In this document: one piece after another, positions 1-6,551 of the stretch | Position numbering within the stretch: position 1 is the stretch's first letter | Layout: every line of letters begins with the position of its first letter | From: Desulfurococcales archaeon ex4484_217_1 | GTDB taxonomy: Archaea > Thermoproteota > Thermoprotei_A > EX4484-217-1 | Direction of reading: 5' to 3' | Assembly (NCBI GenBank): GCA_002254745.1 | Contig: NJED01000011.1 | Coordinates: 1-15,108 of the forward strand | DNA length: 15,108 nt | Notes under the pieces: generated by a model | Seen by the model: only the letters and a program-made list of their open reading frames with translations | What the model was told of the DNA's origin: nothing | Databases searched by the model: none | Translations under genes and position numbers: made by a program

Positions 1-524
1 AGAGGACTGTAAAGTATTAAGATATCATAAAGTATTGTGTAAACTACAGCTACACTAGTTGCACCTAAAGCAATACCTAGCAATATAGAGGCATGAGTTA
101 ATGCCCCTTTCCAAACAGCATGAGTTATGGTTAATGTCGTGAAAGGCACTAAAAATATTAGCGATCCTAACAACATGCTTTCTTTAAACTTTTTCTTTAA
201 GATATTGATATCTATCTCAGTACCTGCAATAAACATAAGCATTATTGCACCTATTTCTGCTAGAAAAGCGAGTGTTCCAGTAGGCGTAATTCCCAGGAGT
301 CTTCCAAGACCTCCAAAGAGTAGTTCTAGTATAGATGTTGAAAGCCCTGTTCTTAGAGAAACGTAACCTGCTAAAACTATCAGTACACCCGCCATTAAAA
401 TATCATATAAGTGCTCATATTCCTCGGTAGCAAATTCTATCTCTAACTTTCTTATGTAAAGTACGAAAATAAGAACTATAGCTATTGCTAGTACTTCAAT
501 TACTACTTTTTGAAACCTACGCAT
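1..524 (-). CDS. Kef-type (CPA2) cation/proton antiporter, N-terminal part, cut by window edge
   Basis: The first 174 residues are present; the rest lies beyond the left edge. The protein is a likely sodium or potassium/proton exchanger of the CPA2 (Kef/NapA) family, acting in the cytoplasmic membrane. Hydrophobic segments lie near residues 7-24, 43-58, 84-101, 117-135 and 146-164. The stretch GAIMLMFIAGTEID (92-105) matches the family's conserved MF-x-x-G-x-E helix, and GIALGATSVAV (150-160) matches its threonine-serine helix region. The ATG at 522-524 is the first in-frame start after an upstream in-frame stop and follows a weak AAGGGA site. The gene is divergent from the ferredoxin gene, with 171 bp between them. 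Transported ion and regulation cannot be judged from this fragment. Family assignment is fairly sure; substrate is not. Confidence 0.8.
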   Translation of the reverse strand, partial: MRRFQKVVIEVLAIAIVLIFVLYIRKLEIEFATEEYEHLYDILMAGVLIVLAGYVSLRTGLSTSILELLFGGLGRLLGITPTGTLAFLAEIGAIMLMFIAGTEIDINILKKKFKESMLLGSLIFLVPFTTLTITHAVWKGALTHASILLGIALGATSVAVVYTILYDILILYSP

Positions 525-695
525 GTCATTCCCTTAGCTCCTAAAATCACTGGCTAGAAAATTATCGATGAGTATGTAATCGTCCTCACTATGGAAATTA
601 AATTTTTCTCTTTTAAATCTGTTGAGGAATATGTTTATCAATTTCAGATAACATTTTACTATAGTGCATTTAATTACGCTTTGAGGCGGAAAAAT

Positions 696-938
696 ATGGT
701 TAAATACAGGGTAACCATAGACAAGGAGGCTTGCATTGGAGACGGTATTTGTATATCCATATGCCCTGAAGTCTTCGAATTCAATGATGAAGGGAAAGCA
801 AGGATCGTGGAAAAATATAGGGAAGAAGGAAAGGAATATACAGGGCTTATAGAAGCAACAGAGGACCTTGAAAACTCCTTAACACAAGCAGAGGCTATGT
901 GCCCTACGCAAGCTATAAAGCTATTTAAACTTGAATAG
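696..938 (+). CDS. Single-cluster ferredoxin with an Asp cluster ligand
   Basis: This 80-residue ferredoxin is a cytoplasmic electron carrier. The cluster motif is C13-x2-D16-x2-C19-x3-C23-P, with the last ligand at C69-P70. Asp replaces the usual second cysteine ligand, as in Pyrococcus furiosus ferredoxin, where the cluster converts between 3Fe and 4Fe forms. C23 is at the position that forms a disulfide in the Pyrococcus protein, but its partner position (eight residues before C69) is Ser61, so C23 appears unpaired. An acidic insertion of about 15 residues lies at 40-55. The ATG at 696 follows a GAGGCGG site at 683-689. An upstream in-frame ATG at 591 would add 35 residues unlike any ferredoxin N-terminus. 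It is monocistronic and convergent with the CBS gene. The redox partner is unknown. Confidence 0.93.
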   Translation: MVKYRVTIDKEACIGDGICISICPEVFEFNDEGKARIVEKYREEGKEYTGLIEATEDLENSLTQAEAMCPTQAIKLFKLE

Positions 939-953
939 AAACATTGCTTTCCT

Positions 954-976
954 AACATTATTTTTAAGTTTTCCTG
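954..976 (+). terminator. Putative T-rich terminator after the ferredoxin gene
   Basis: About 20 nt after the ferredoxin stop codon the plus strand has a T5 run and then a T4 run (958-973). Archaeal RNA polymerase terminates at such runs without needing a hairpin. The run overlaps the last codons of the convergent CBS gene. Inference from sequence only. Confidence 0.4.
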
Positions 977-1404
977 GAAACGACATAGGACAGTATGGTC
1001 ATTAAATTAGTAAATACTTTACTAGCCACATCTCTTAATGATACTATTCCTTTCAATGCACTTCTATCATCAACCACGGGCAAGTGTCTTATTTTCCTTT
1101 CTAACATTACACGTAAAGCTTCAACTATAGTGTTTTCTTCACTCATACAATAAACATTCCTAGACATTACGTCTTTAACCTTTAGATTCTCTATAAAACC
1201 CTTAGCTCCCAATATTCTTATTACATCTCTTTCAGAAAGTATTCCACATACCTGACCATTGCTATTGGTAACTACTATACAGCCAATATCGTTTTCAGCC
1301 ATGAGCTTTACAGCGTTAAGTACACTAGCATTTTCACTAAGTGTTATTACAGGAGTTATCATGATATCTCTCAATAATATAGGTATGCTTGGTAAAGACA
1401 CCAT
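964..1404 (-). CDS. CBS-domain pair protein
   Basis: This is a stand-alone tandem CBS-domain protein of 146 residues, the usual length for the class. Such pairs bind adenine nucleotides or similar ligands and serve as regulatory modules. CBS1 covers about residues 11-70 (DIMITPVITL, then VCGILSERDVIRIL) and CBS2 about 75-135 (DVMSRNVYCM, then RHLPVVDDRSALKGIVSLRD). The repeated G-I-(L/V)-S-x-R-D-V ends of both halves are clear. No catalytic domain, DNA-binding domain or membrane segment is attached, so the partner is unknown. The ATG at 1404 lies about 26 nt downstream of a TTAAAAA TATA box and has no obvious Shine-Dalgarno site, so the mRNA is probably leaderless. It converges on the ferredoxin gene. 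Ligand and role are not predictable from sequence. Confidence 0.9.
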   Translation of the reverse strand: MVSLPSIPILLRDIMITPVITLSENASVLNAVKLMAENDIGCIVVTNSNGQVCGILSERDVIRILGAKGFIENLKVKDVMSRNVYCMSEENTIVEALRVMLERKIRHLPVVDDRSALKGIVSLRDVASKVFTNLMTILSYVVSRKT

Positions 1405-1425
1405 TCTAATAACCCACGCGCCATG

Positions 1426-1432
1426 TTTTTAA
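1426..1432 (-). promoter_or_regulatory. TATA box of the CBS gene
   Basis: TTAAAAA on the minus strand, centred about 26 nt upstream of the A of the CBS start codon. This spacing places transcription start at or next to the ATG, giving a leaderless mRNA. Based on sequence and the usual archaeal spacing. Confidence 0.5.
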
Positions 1433-1492
1433 CTACATATCTCAGATAATGTCTTATAGCACTATATTTAGGTGGCGATTATTTAACGAAAA

Positions 1493-1553
1493 ATGTCAGA
1501 CAAATGCCTTTTCTTCACTTTAAGCTTCTGAGTCGGGAGTATTCATCATCCAC
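1493..1553 (-). ncRNA. C/D box sRNA (2'-O-methylation guide)
   Basis: A complete archaeal C/D box guide RNA can be read on the minus strand: box C ATGATGA (1549-1543), 12-nt guide ATACTCCCGACT (1542-1531), box D' CAGA (1530-1527), 8-nt spacer, box C' GTGAAGA (1518-1512), 12-nt guide AAAGGCATTTGT (1511-1500) and box D CTGA (1499-1496). The ends can pair as GUG with CAU across the 3-nt bulge expected of a kink-turn. Two symmetric 12-nt guides are the classic archaeal geometry. By the rule that the fifth base upstream of D or D' marks the methylated site, D' would direct 2'-O-methylation at the G of AGUC[G]GGAGUAU and D at the A of ACAA[A]UGCCUUU. The targets, probably rRNA or tRNA, are not in this window. 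The RNA would assemble with L7Ae, Nop5 and fibrillarin; the last two are encoded about 4 kb away. Confidence 0.87.
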
Positions 1554-1573
1554 GTAATTGTACTGGGTACTCG

Positions 1574-1582
1574 TATATTAAG
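1574..1582 (-). promoter_or_regulatory. TATA box of the C/D box sRNA
   Basis: CTTAATATA on the minus strand, preceded by an A-rich possible BRE. Its centre (about 1578) lies 26 nt upstream of about 1552, which is where the sRNA should begin. It sits immediately after the gatE stop codon, suggesting independent transcription rather than release from the gatE mRNA. Confidence 0.6.
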
Positions 1583-1585
1583 ATT

Positions 1586-3508
1586 TTACATGTTTCTAAG
1601 TAGTTCCTTTATTTTCCTCTTAACTATTTCCGCTACAGTTTTCCCGTCAACTTTCCCTCTTAATTCCTTCATAGCTAAACCCATAATTGCTCCGAATGCT
1701 TTCTCTCTTCTCGCCATTATTAGCTCCTTTTTATTCTCAACAATTTTCTTTATGATTCTATCAACTTCCTCTAATTTTAGCTTCTTTAAACCTAAAGCCT
1801 CAATTGCTTTTTCAACTTTTTCTTCAGGGTGATAGGCTATCCACGATAGTATTTTAGGTATTGCTTCTTTAGCTATGGTTTTTTCGGCATATTTTTCAAA
1901 AAGTTCCTCAAATACTTCGTCTCTAATGTTTTCTACAGGTACTCCTTCACCTTTTAAAGCTTTCAATGTATTTTCGAATGTTGTAGCTATTAGAATCGGA
2001 GATACTTTTCCTTTAAATTTCTCGGCAAGTTTTTCAAACAAGTCTAACCAGTAAGATTTTATCATTAGCCTAGCTAAGTCTTTGCTTAAACCATATTCCT
2101 TGATGAACTTCTCATATCTTTGCTCAGGTCTCTCAGGAAGTTTTTCCTTAATCTTCCTAAGTAGTTCCTCAGTTATTTCTATGGGTGGAACATCGGTCTC
2201 AGGATACATTCTAGCTGCTCCGGGCTGAGGCCTCATATATCTTGTTGTTCCATCAGGGTTTGCTGCTCTTGTTTCCTTAGGTATGCCTTTTAATGCATAT
2301 TTTGCTCTTTCAACAATAGCTTTTAATGCTTCTCTAGCATTTTCTTCTCTATCAGCAACGATAACTATGGCGTCTTTTTCAGGATTCACTTTACAATATT
2401 CGTATAGTTTATTAACTTCGTCTACTGTAATACCGTAGCCTGGTAGTTCATCAGTATGTATTATTCCTGAAACACCACCCCAGAATTTAGCGTACTCAGC
2501 TAGTTCTGTTCCAAAACGTCTTCTAGGTTGAAGTTCTATGCCAAGTATTCCTTTGAACCTTGGAAGCACTTGAGCTACTATTTTCTTTCCTTCTTTCAAA
2601 GCTCTCTTCAAAATCTTACTTTTTGTTCCCTTGAAAACCTCAGTTACGTCTATTGGTTTGAAAACTATGTCATTTTCTCTCAGCCCTCTCTTTTTAAGTT
2701 CATCCTTGATTTTAAGTAGTTTATATTGTCTTAGTGCTTCATAAGCCACGACTTTGCTTATAAGCTCAAGCTTTTGAACACCTTTAACTTCTATTTTTTC
2801 TCCACCTTTTATCGAAATATTTAGATCTTGCCTTATGGTTCCTAAACCTCTCTTAACCTTGCCAGTTATTCTTAGGAGTTGCCCTATCTTGTATGCTACT
2901 CTTTCAGCTTGCTCTGGTGTATGCATGTCGGGTCCTGTAGCTATTTCTATGAGAGGAATTCCTAACCTGTCAAGCCTATAGGTTACTTCAGCACCTTTCT
3001 CAGCTATTTTACGTGCAGCATCTTCCTCTAAGCATATGGTTTGAATTCTGATAATTCCCTCTTCGTCTTCAAGATATCCTCCTAAAGCAACAACAGCTGT
3101 TCTCTGAAAGCCTGTCGTATTTGATCCGTCAATAACTATTTTCCTCATAACATGGACTTCATCTACAGGCTTAGAGTTTAGAAGTAAAGCAACGGTTAAA
3201 GCTATTTCTAAAGCCTCTCTATTTAACTCGTGTGGGGGTTCTTCATCGCCTTCAACAAGGCAAGTATAATTATCATATGATTCGTACAGATAATATCTTC
3301 CTCTCTTCCACTCGAAAAGCGCGGCAATGTCTACTTCTCCTAGCTCACTTCTCGTCGGTCTAAGCCTGCGTATAAAGTTGAATTCTCCTTTTTCTTCAAC
3401 GAGTTTTGTAGGGCATTTACAGAATAGTTTATGTTTAGTATCTAGTTGCTGATGGAGTTCAAGGCCAACCTTTAAGCCTAATTTTCTGAAGTCTATTTTT
3501 TCCTCCAT
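1586..3508 (-). CDS. gatE: Glu-tRNA(Gln) amidotransferase subunit E
   Basis: GatE is the tRNA-binding and transamidating subunit of the archaeal GatDE enzyme. It phosphorylates Glu on misacylated Glu-tRNA(Gln) and converts it to Gln with ammonia from GatD. The 640 residues are typical of the family. The GatB-like catalytic core (about 1-270) starts with GLKVGLELHQQLDTK (11-25) and includes the ICLEEDAARKI segment. A GAD-type insertion shared with bacterial AspRS follows (about 280-420). After the conserved PEQRYEKFIKEYGLS stretch comes a helical YqeY-like tail (about 480-640) that contacts tRNA. The ATG at 3508 has a GGAGGG Shine-Dalgarno site about 8 nt upstream, and the gatD stop is 14 bp away, so the two genes are one operon. 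The presence of GatDE suggests Gln-tRNA is made indirectly here. No odd residues were noticed. Confidence 0.97.
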   Translation of the reverse strand: MEEKIDFRKLGLKVGLELHQQLDTKHKLFCKCPTKLVEEKGEFNFIRRLRPTRSELGEVDIAALFEWKRGRYYLYESYDNYTCLVEGDEEPPHELNREALEIALTVALLLNSKPVDEVHVMRKIVIDGSNTTGFQRTAVVALGGYLEDEEGIIRIQTICLEEDAARKIAEKGAEVTYRLDRLGIPLIEIATGPDMHTPEQAERVAYKIGQLLRITGKVKRGLGTIRQDLNISIKGGEKIEVKGVQKLELISKVVAYEALRQYKLLKIKDELKKRGLRENDIVFKPIDVTEVFKGTKSKILKRALKEGKKIVAQVLPRFKGILGIELQPRRRFGTELAEYAKFWGGVSGIIHTDELPGYGITVDEVNKLYEYCKVNPEKDAIVIVADREENAREALKAIVERAKYALKGIPKETRAANPDGTTRYMRPQPGAARMYPETDVPPIEITEELLRKIKEKLPERPEQRYEKFIKEYGLSKDLARLMIKSYWLDLFEKLAEKFKGKVSPILIATTFENTLKALKGEGVPVENIRDEVFEELFEKYAEKTIAKEAIPKILSWIAYHPEEKVEKAIEALGLKKLKLEEVDRIIKKIVENKKELIMARREKAFGAIMGLAMKELRGKVDGKTVAEIVKRKIKELLRNM

Positions 3509-3522
3509 AGAACATTCCCTCC

Positions 3523-4860
3523 TTAACTTAAGTAAGTTGAGAAAACTGTTCTTGGATTTATTTCTCCAGCAATGTTTGTGAGCATGAGTTTTCTGATTTC
3601 ATCCATGTTTCTTGTTTTAGCTAGAACCCACATGAGCTTAACCAGCGCGACTTCAGGTAACATGTCTTCTCCAGGAATAACACCCATAGCTAAGAGGTCT
3701 CTTCCGGTACTGTAAACATTCATGTTAATACGTCCCCACAAACATTGGGACGTCATGACTACAGGGATTTCTTCCTCAATAGCTCTTTTCAAAGACTCAA
3801 AAATGTAAATAGGTGCATGCCCTAACCCTGTTCCTTCAAGAACTATTCCATGGTATCCTTTATCAACTAGGAAATCTATTACATCGCCAGACATACCGGG
3901 GTATGTTTTAACTAAAGCTACTTTGCCATCAAACTTGTTTTCTAAAATTAGTTCTCTGCTTTTATCTCGAAGTATGAAGTTGTTGTTAATTATAACCAGT
4001 TTGTCTCTTACAACTTTAGCTAAGGGTTTATCGTTTATTGATCTAAATGCGTCCCTACGGCTTGTATGCATTTTCCTAACTTTAGTCCCCCTATGAACTA
4101 AACAGTAAGTATCGGCTGTTTCACCATGCATAACAACAGTAACTTCAGCAAAGGGAGCTTTACCAGCAACTAGAACTGCCGAGTAAAGGTTCATAGCGGC
4201 GTCTGAAGAAGGCCTATCTGACGATCTCTGAGAACCAACTAAAACTACAGGAACAGGCAAGTTTCTAAGGGCAAAAGCAAGTGCAGCAGCAGTGTAAGAC
4301 ATGGTGTCTGTTCCGTGGGGCACTACTACTCCGTCAACCCCTTCCCAAATTTTCTTAGCAACTTCTTCAGCTATTCTTGACCATAATTCCGGCGTCATGT
4401 TTTCGCTAAATATGGAAAATAGTACTTCAGCTTCAATATTTGCTACATTCATTATCTCAGGTGCGAACTCTAATATGTCCTCAGTTTTTAAGGCCGGATA
4501 TACTGCTCCCGTTCTGTAATCTACTCTACTCGCTATAGTTCCTCCAGTACTTATTATAGAGACTTTAGGCAATTCCGGATTATATTTTACTTTAATTGAA
4601 GGAGTGTATTTCTTAAGCTCTTCGCCTTCAGCTATCTTAACCAACTTAGTATTGTTAGTAAAACGCACACCAATATTGTATCCATTATCTAGTTTTATAA
4701 CTATAAACTGTTTTTCAGAAAGAGCGGCTCTAGGCATGAGTATTCCTTCAACAACAAAATCCCTGCGCTCAATTCTAACCCTATCCCCTATTTTAACACC
4801 ATGTTTTTCAAGAAATCTCCTAACTTCACCCCTATATCCGTAGAGAACATTTTCTATCAA
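3523..4860 (-). CDS. gatD: Glu-tRNA(Gln) amidotransferase subunit D
   Basis: GatD is the glutaminase subunit of GatDE, related to type I L-asparaginases; it releases ammonia that is channelled to GatE. An N-terminal beta-barrel domain (about 1-90) precedes the asparaginase-like domain. STGGTIAS (104-111) carries the catalytic Thr108. PHGTDTMSYT (181-190) carries Thr184 and Asp185. Lys263 in RKMHTSRRDAF fits the catalytic lysine. The 445 residues are typical. The start is TTG at 4860, with GGTGA at 4874-4870 at good spacing; no ATG lies near the expected N-terminus. It is followed at 14 bp by gatE and preceded by rps30e at 118 bp. A perfect 8-bp inverted repeat lies in its leader or promoter region (4891-4908). 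Assignment is secure. Confidence 0.97.
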   Translation of the reverse strand: MIENVLYGYRGEVRRFLEKHGVKIGDRVRIERRDFVVEGILMPRAALSEKQFIVIKLDNGYNIGVRFTNNTKLVKIAEGEELKKYTPSIKVKYNPELPKVSIISTGGTIASRVDYRTGAVYPALKTEDILEFAPEIMNVANIEAEVLFSIFSENMTPELWSRIAEEVAKKIWEGVDGVVVPHGTDTMSYTAAALAFALRNLPVPVVLVGSQRSSDRPSSDAAMNLYSAVLVAGKAPFAEVTVVMHGETADTYCLVHRGTKVRKMHTSRRDAFRSINDKPLAKVVRDKLVIINNNFILRDKSRELILENKFDGKVALVKTYPGMSGDVIDFLVDKGYHGIVLEGTGLGHAPIYIFESLKRAIEEEIPVVMTSQCLWGRINMNVYSTGRDLLAMGVIPGEDMLPEVALVKLMWVLAKTRNMDEIRKLMLTNIAGEINPRTVFSTYLS

Positions 4861-4890
4861 AACTAAGAGTCACCTACTAAAAATTCTAAA

Positions 4891-4908
4891 AAGATATTTT
4901 AATATCTT
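4891..4908. repeat. 8-bp perfect inverted repeat in the gatD promoter/leader
   Basis: AAGATATT, two bases, AATATCTT: a perfect palindrome 31 bp upstream of the gatD start codon. It overlaps one TATA-like stretch and lies about 20 bp downstream of another (TTTAAAGG near 4914-4921). It could be an operator for a dimeric regulator, or simply promoter AT-richness. Confidence 0.45.
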
Positions 4909-4978
4909 ATATCCTTTAAATCTCAGAAAATCCAACATTAATTAGGCTATAATTACAGCTAGTTAAAAGTATGTAAAA

Positions 4979-5146
4979 CTATCTGCGAAAACCCCTCTGT
5001 AAAGCCATTTGTTGCTGGGCAAGTCTTCTAATATACTCTTTCCTATTCCTAAGTCTTGGAGCTAAGTTCTTCCTAGGCTTAGCCGGTATCTTAGGTGTTT
5101 GACTTCTAACCTTACCTGCTTTAGTTACTGAACCGTGGGATGGCAT
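4979..5146 (-). CDS. rps30e: Small ribosomal subunit protein S30e (eS30)
   Basis: A 55-residue, strongly basic protein that matches archaeal/eukaryotic eS30 of the small ribosomal subunit. It begins MPSHGSVTKAGKVRSQTPKI, the family's conserved G-S-x-x-x-A-G-K-V-R-x-Q-T-P-K signature. It continues with a basic stretch (PRLRNRKEYIRRLAQQ) and ends RGFRR. The start ATG at 5146 has GGTGAG at 5158-5153, ideal spacing. The gene is short and easy to miss in an automatic call. It is divergent from nop5 (147 bp apart) and lies upstream of gatD on the same strand, so it may share a transcript with gatDE. Confidence 0.95.
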   Translation of the reverse strand: MPSHGSVTKAGKVRSQTPKIPAKPRKNLAPRLRNRKEYIRRLAQQQMALQRGFRR

Positions 5147-5187
5147 TTTATTCTCACCTATTCCGCTAACGTGTTTCCCTACTAGTC

Positions 5188-5196
5188 CTTATTAAG
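5188..5196 (-). promoter_or_regulatory. TATA box of rps30e
   Basis: CTTAATAAG on the minus strand, centred about 5192. Start of transcription near 5166 would leave a leader of about 20 nt holding the GGTGAG Shine-Dalgarno site. Position fits archaeal spacing; inferred. Confidence 0.45.
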
Positions 5197-5236
5197 TTTA
5201 TCCTTGTCTCGGAACTAATACTTTAATTAGTGTAAT

Positions 5237-5245
5237 CTTAAATAG
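5237..5245 (+). promoter_or_regulatory. TATA box of the nop5-fibrillarin operon
   Basis: CTTAAATAG centred near 5241 would place transcription start near 5267 and give a leader of 27-36 nt with a strong Shine-Dalgarno site. A second AT stretch, GTTATATG at 5245-5252, would start transcription near 5274 instead. The choice matters for the D/C box element at 5271-5288. Confidence 0.5.
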
Positions 5246-5270
5246 TTATATGTAGCAGTTCAATATAAGA

Positions 5271-5288
5271 GTCTGAATATGTGATGAC
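5271..5288 (+). promoter_or_regulatory. k-loop (D/C box)-like element in the nop5 leader
   Basis: GTCTGA-ATAT-GTGATGAC contains a consensus D box (CTGA, 5273-5276) and a consensus C box (GTGATGA, 5281-5287), 4 nt apart. Standard C/D pairing gives C-G, U.U and tandem G.A pairs, extended by U-A and G-C: the internal k-loop fold that archaeal L7Ae binds. It ends 1 nt before the Shine-Dalgarno sequence (5289-5296). L7Ae binding to a k-turn in the nop5-fibrillarin transcript has been reported for Sulfolobus acidocaldarius; the same control here is inference. Confidence 0.55.
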
Positions 5289-5293
5289 AGGAG

Positions 5294-6517
5294 GTGGTTA
5301 AGATTAAAGTATACCTTGTAGATCACACTATAGGAGTATTCGCATTTGACGAAAAAGGCAACGTAGTTGCCTATGAAGTTGCGAAAGGAGGCTTAGATGA
5401 AGTAATTGAGCACACATTTAAAATTGAGAGAGGCAAAGCATCAAAACTCCATGAGAAAGTTCTTGATAAACTATTGAAAATTGAAGGTGTTGAAAAGGTT
5501 ATTGTTGAAGATGAAAGACTAGCTAAAATAGTGGCTTCTAAAGGGTTAGATGTTAAAATAGAATCGGGGAACAGTATAGCTAGGGCTTTTAGAGAAAACG
5601 TTGTAGATTATGCGGTAAAATATGGTTTTGCTGCTTCACCTGAAGAGTACTATTCTAAAATGCATGAAGTATCCGTTGTTTTAACAAGGAGAAAAGTCAG
5701 GAAAGCTGTTGAGAAAAGAGACCTGTTAGCGGCGCAAGGAGTAAGAGCAATAGATGACATCGATAGGACCGTTAACCTGTTCATAGCAAGACTCAGAGAA
5801 TGGTACTCCCTACACTTCCCGGAACTGGACGATCTCATTAGGGAACATGAGGACTATACTAGGCTAGTTTACGAACTAGGCCTTAGAGAAAACTTTACCA
5901 AAGAAAACCTCGTAAAACTAGGCTTCAGTGAAGGGAAGGCTAGGAGAATAGAGGAAGCAGCTAGGAAGAGTATGGGCGCAGATATTACAGATTTCGATAT
6001 CAAAACCATGCAAACCCTAGCTGGAATAATACTAAAATTGTACCGTTTAAGAGCTGACATAGCTCAGTACATAGGGGAGGTTATGAGAGAAGTTGCACCA
6101 AACATAACAGCGTTAGTGGGTCCACTACTTGGAGCTAGACTAATATCTTTAGCTGGAGGTTTAGACGAACTAGCAAGACTGCCTGCAAGCACAATACAAG
6201 TATTAGGTGCTGAAAAAGCCCTATTTAGAGCGTTAAGAACGGGAGGTAAACCTCCAAAACATGGAATAATATTTCAGTTCCCAGATATACATAGGTCTCC
6301 AAGATGGCAAAGAGGAAAAATAGCTAGAGCATTAGCAGGTAAACTAGCTATAGCTGCACGTGTAGATGCCTTTACAGGCCAGTATATTGGGGACCAGCTT
6401 AAAGAAACTTTAAAGAAGAGAATAGAGGAAATTAAGAAACTATATCCGAAACCGCCTAGGCGTAGAGAAGAATTTAGACCTAGACGTAGAAGAGAAAAAC
6501 CTAGAAGAAGAAAATAA
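5294..6517 (+). CDS. nop5: C/D box sRNP core protein Nop5 (Nop56/58 homologue)
   Basis: Nop5 bridges L7Ae-bound guide RNA to fibrillarin in the rRNA/tRNA 2'-O-methylation particle. The N-terminal domain (about 1-125) binds fibrillarin, a coiled-coil region (about 130-260) dimerises, and the Nop domain (about 260-380) binds the L7Ae-RNA surface. The signature GPLLGARLISLAGGLDELAR (276-295) and the following KPPKHGIIFQFP are intact. A very basic Arg/Lys tail of about 25 residues ends the protein. The conventional start is GTG at 5294, but that codon lies inside the perfect Shine-Dalgarno stretch AGGAGGTG (5289-5296). AUU at 5303, six bases beyond it, would have ideal spacing and give a typical N-terminus, MKVYLVDHTIGVFAFDE. 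The fibrillarin gene follows after 34 bp. Confidence 0.97.
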   Translation: MVKIKVYLVDHTIGVFAFDEKGNVVAYEVAKGGLDEVIEHTFKIERGKASKLHEKVLDKLLKIEGVEKVIVEDERLAKIVASKGLDVKIESGNSIARAFRENVVDYAVKYGFAASPEEYYSKMHEVSVVLTRRKVRKAVEKRDLLAAQGVRAIDDIDRTVNLFIARLREWYSLHFPELDDLIREHEDYTRLVYELGLRENFTKENLVKLGFSEGKARRIEEAARKSMGADITDFDIKTMQTLAGIILKLYRLRADIAQYIGEVMREVAPNITALVGPLLGARLISLAGGLDELARLPASTIQVLGAEKALFRALRTGGKPPKHGIIFQFPDIHRSPRWQRGKIARALAGKLAIAARVDAFTGQYIGDQLKETLKKRIEEIKKLYPKPPRRREEFRPRRRREKPRRRK

Positions 6518-6551
6518 GGTAAACATGTAAGAGAAATCTAGGTGAGAAACC

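Noticed and set aside
625..655. Minus-strand CTGA followed by TGATAAA, considered as part of a second C/D sRNA.
   Set aside because: TGATAAA is a poor C box and no outer C or D box lies at the required 12-nt spacing.
591..695. Upstream extension of the ferredoxin frame from ATG 591 (35 extra residues).
   Set aside because: The added residues do not resemble any ferredoxin N-terminus, and ATG 696 has a Shine-Dalgarno site at the right distance.
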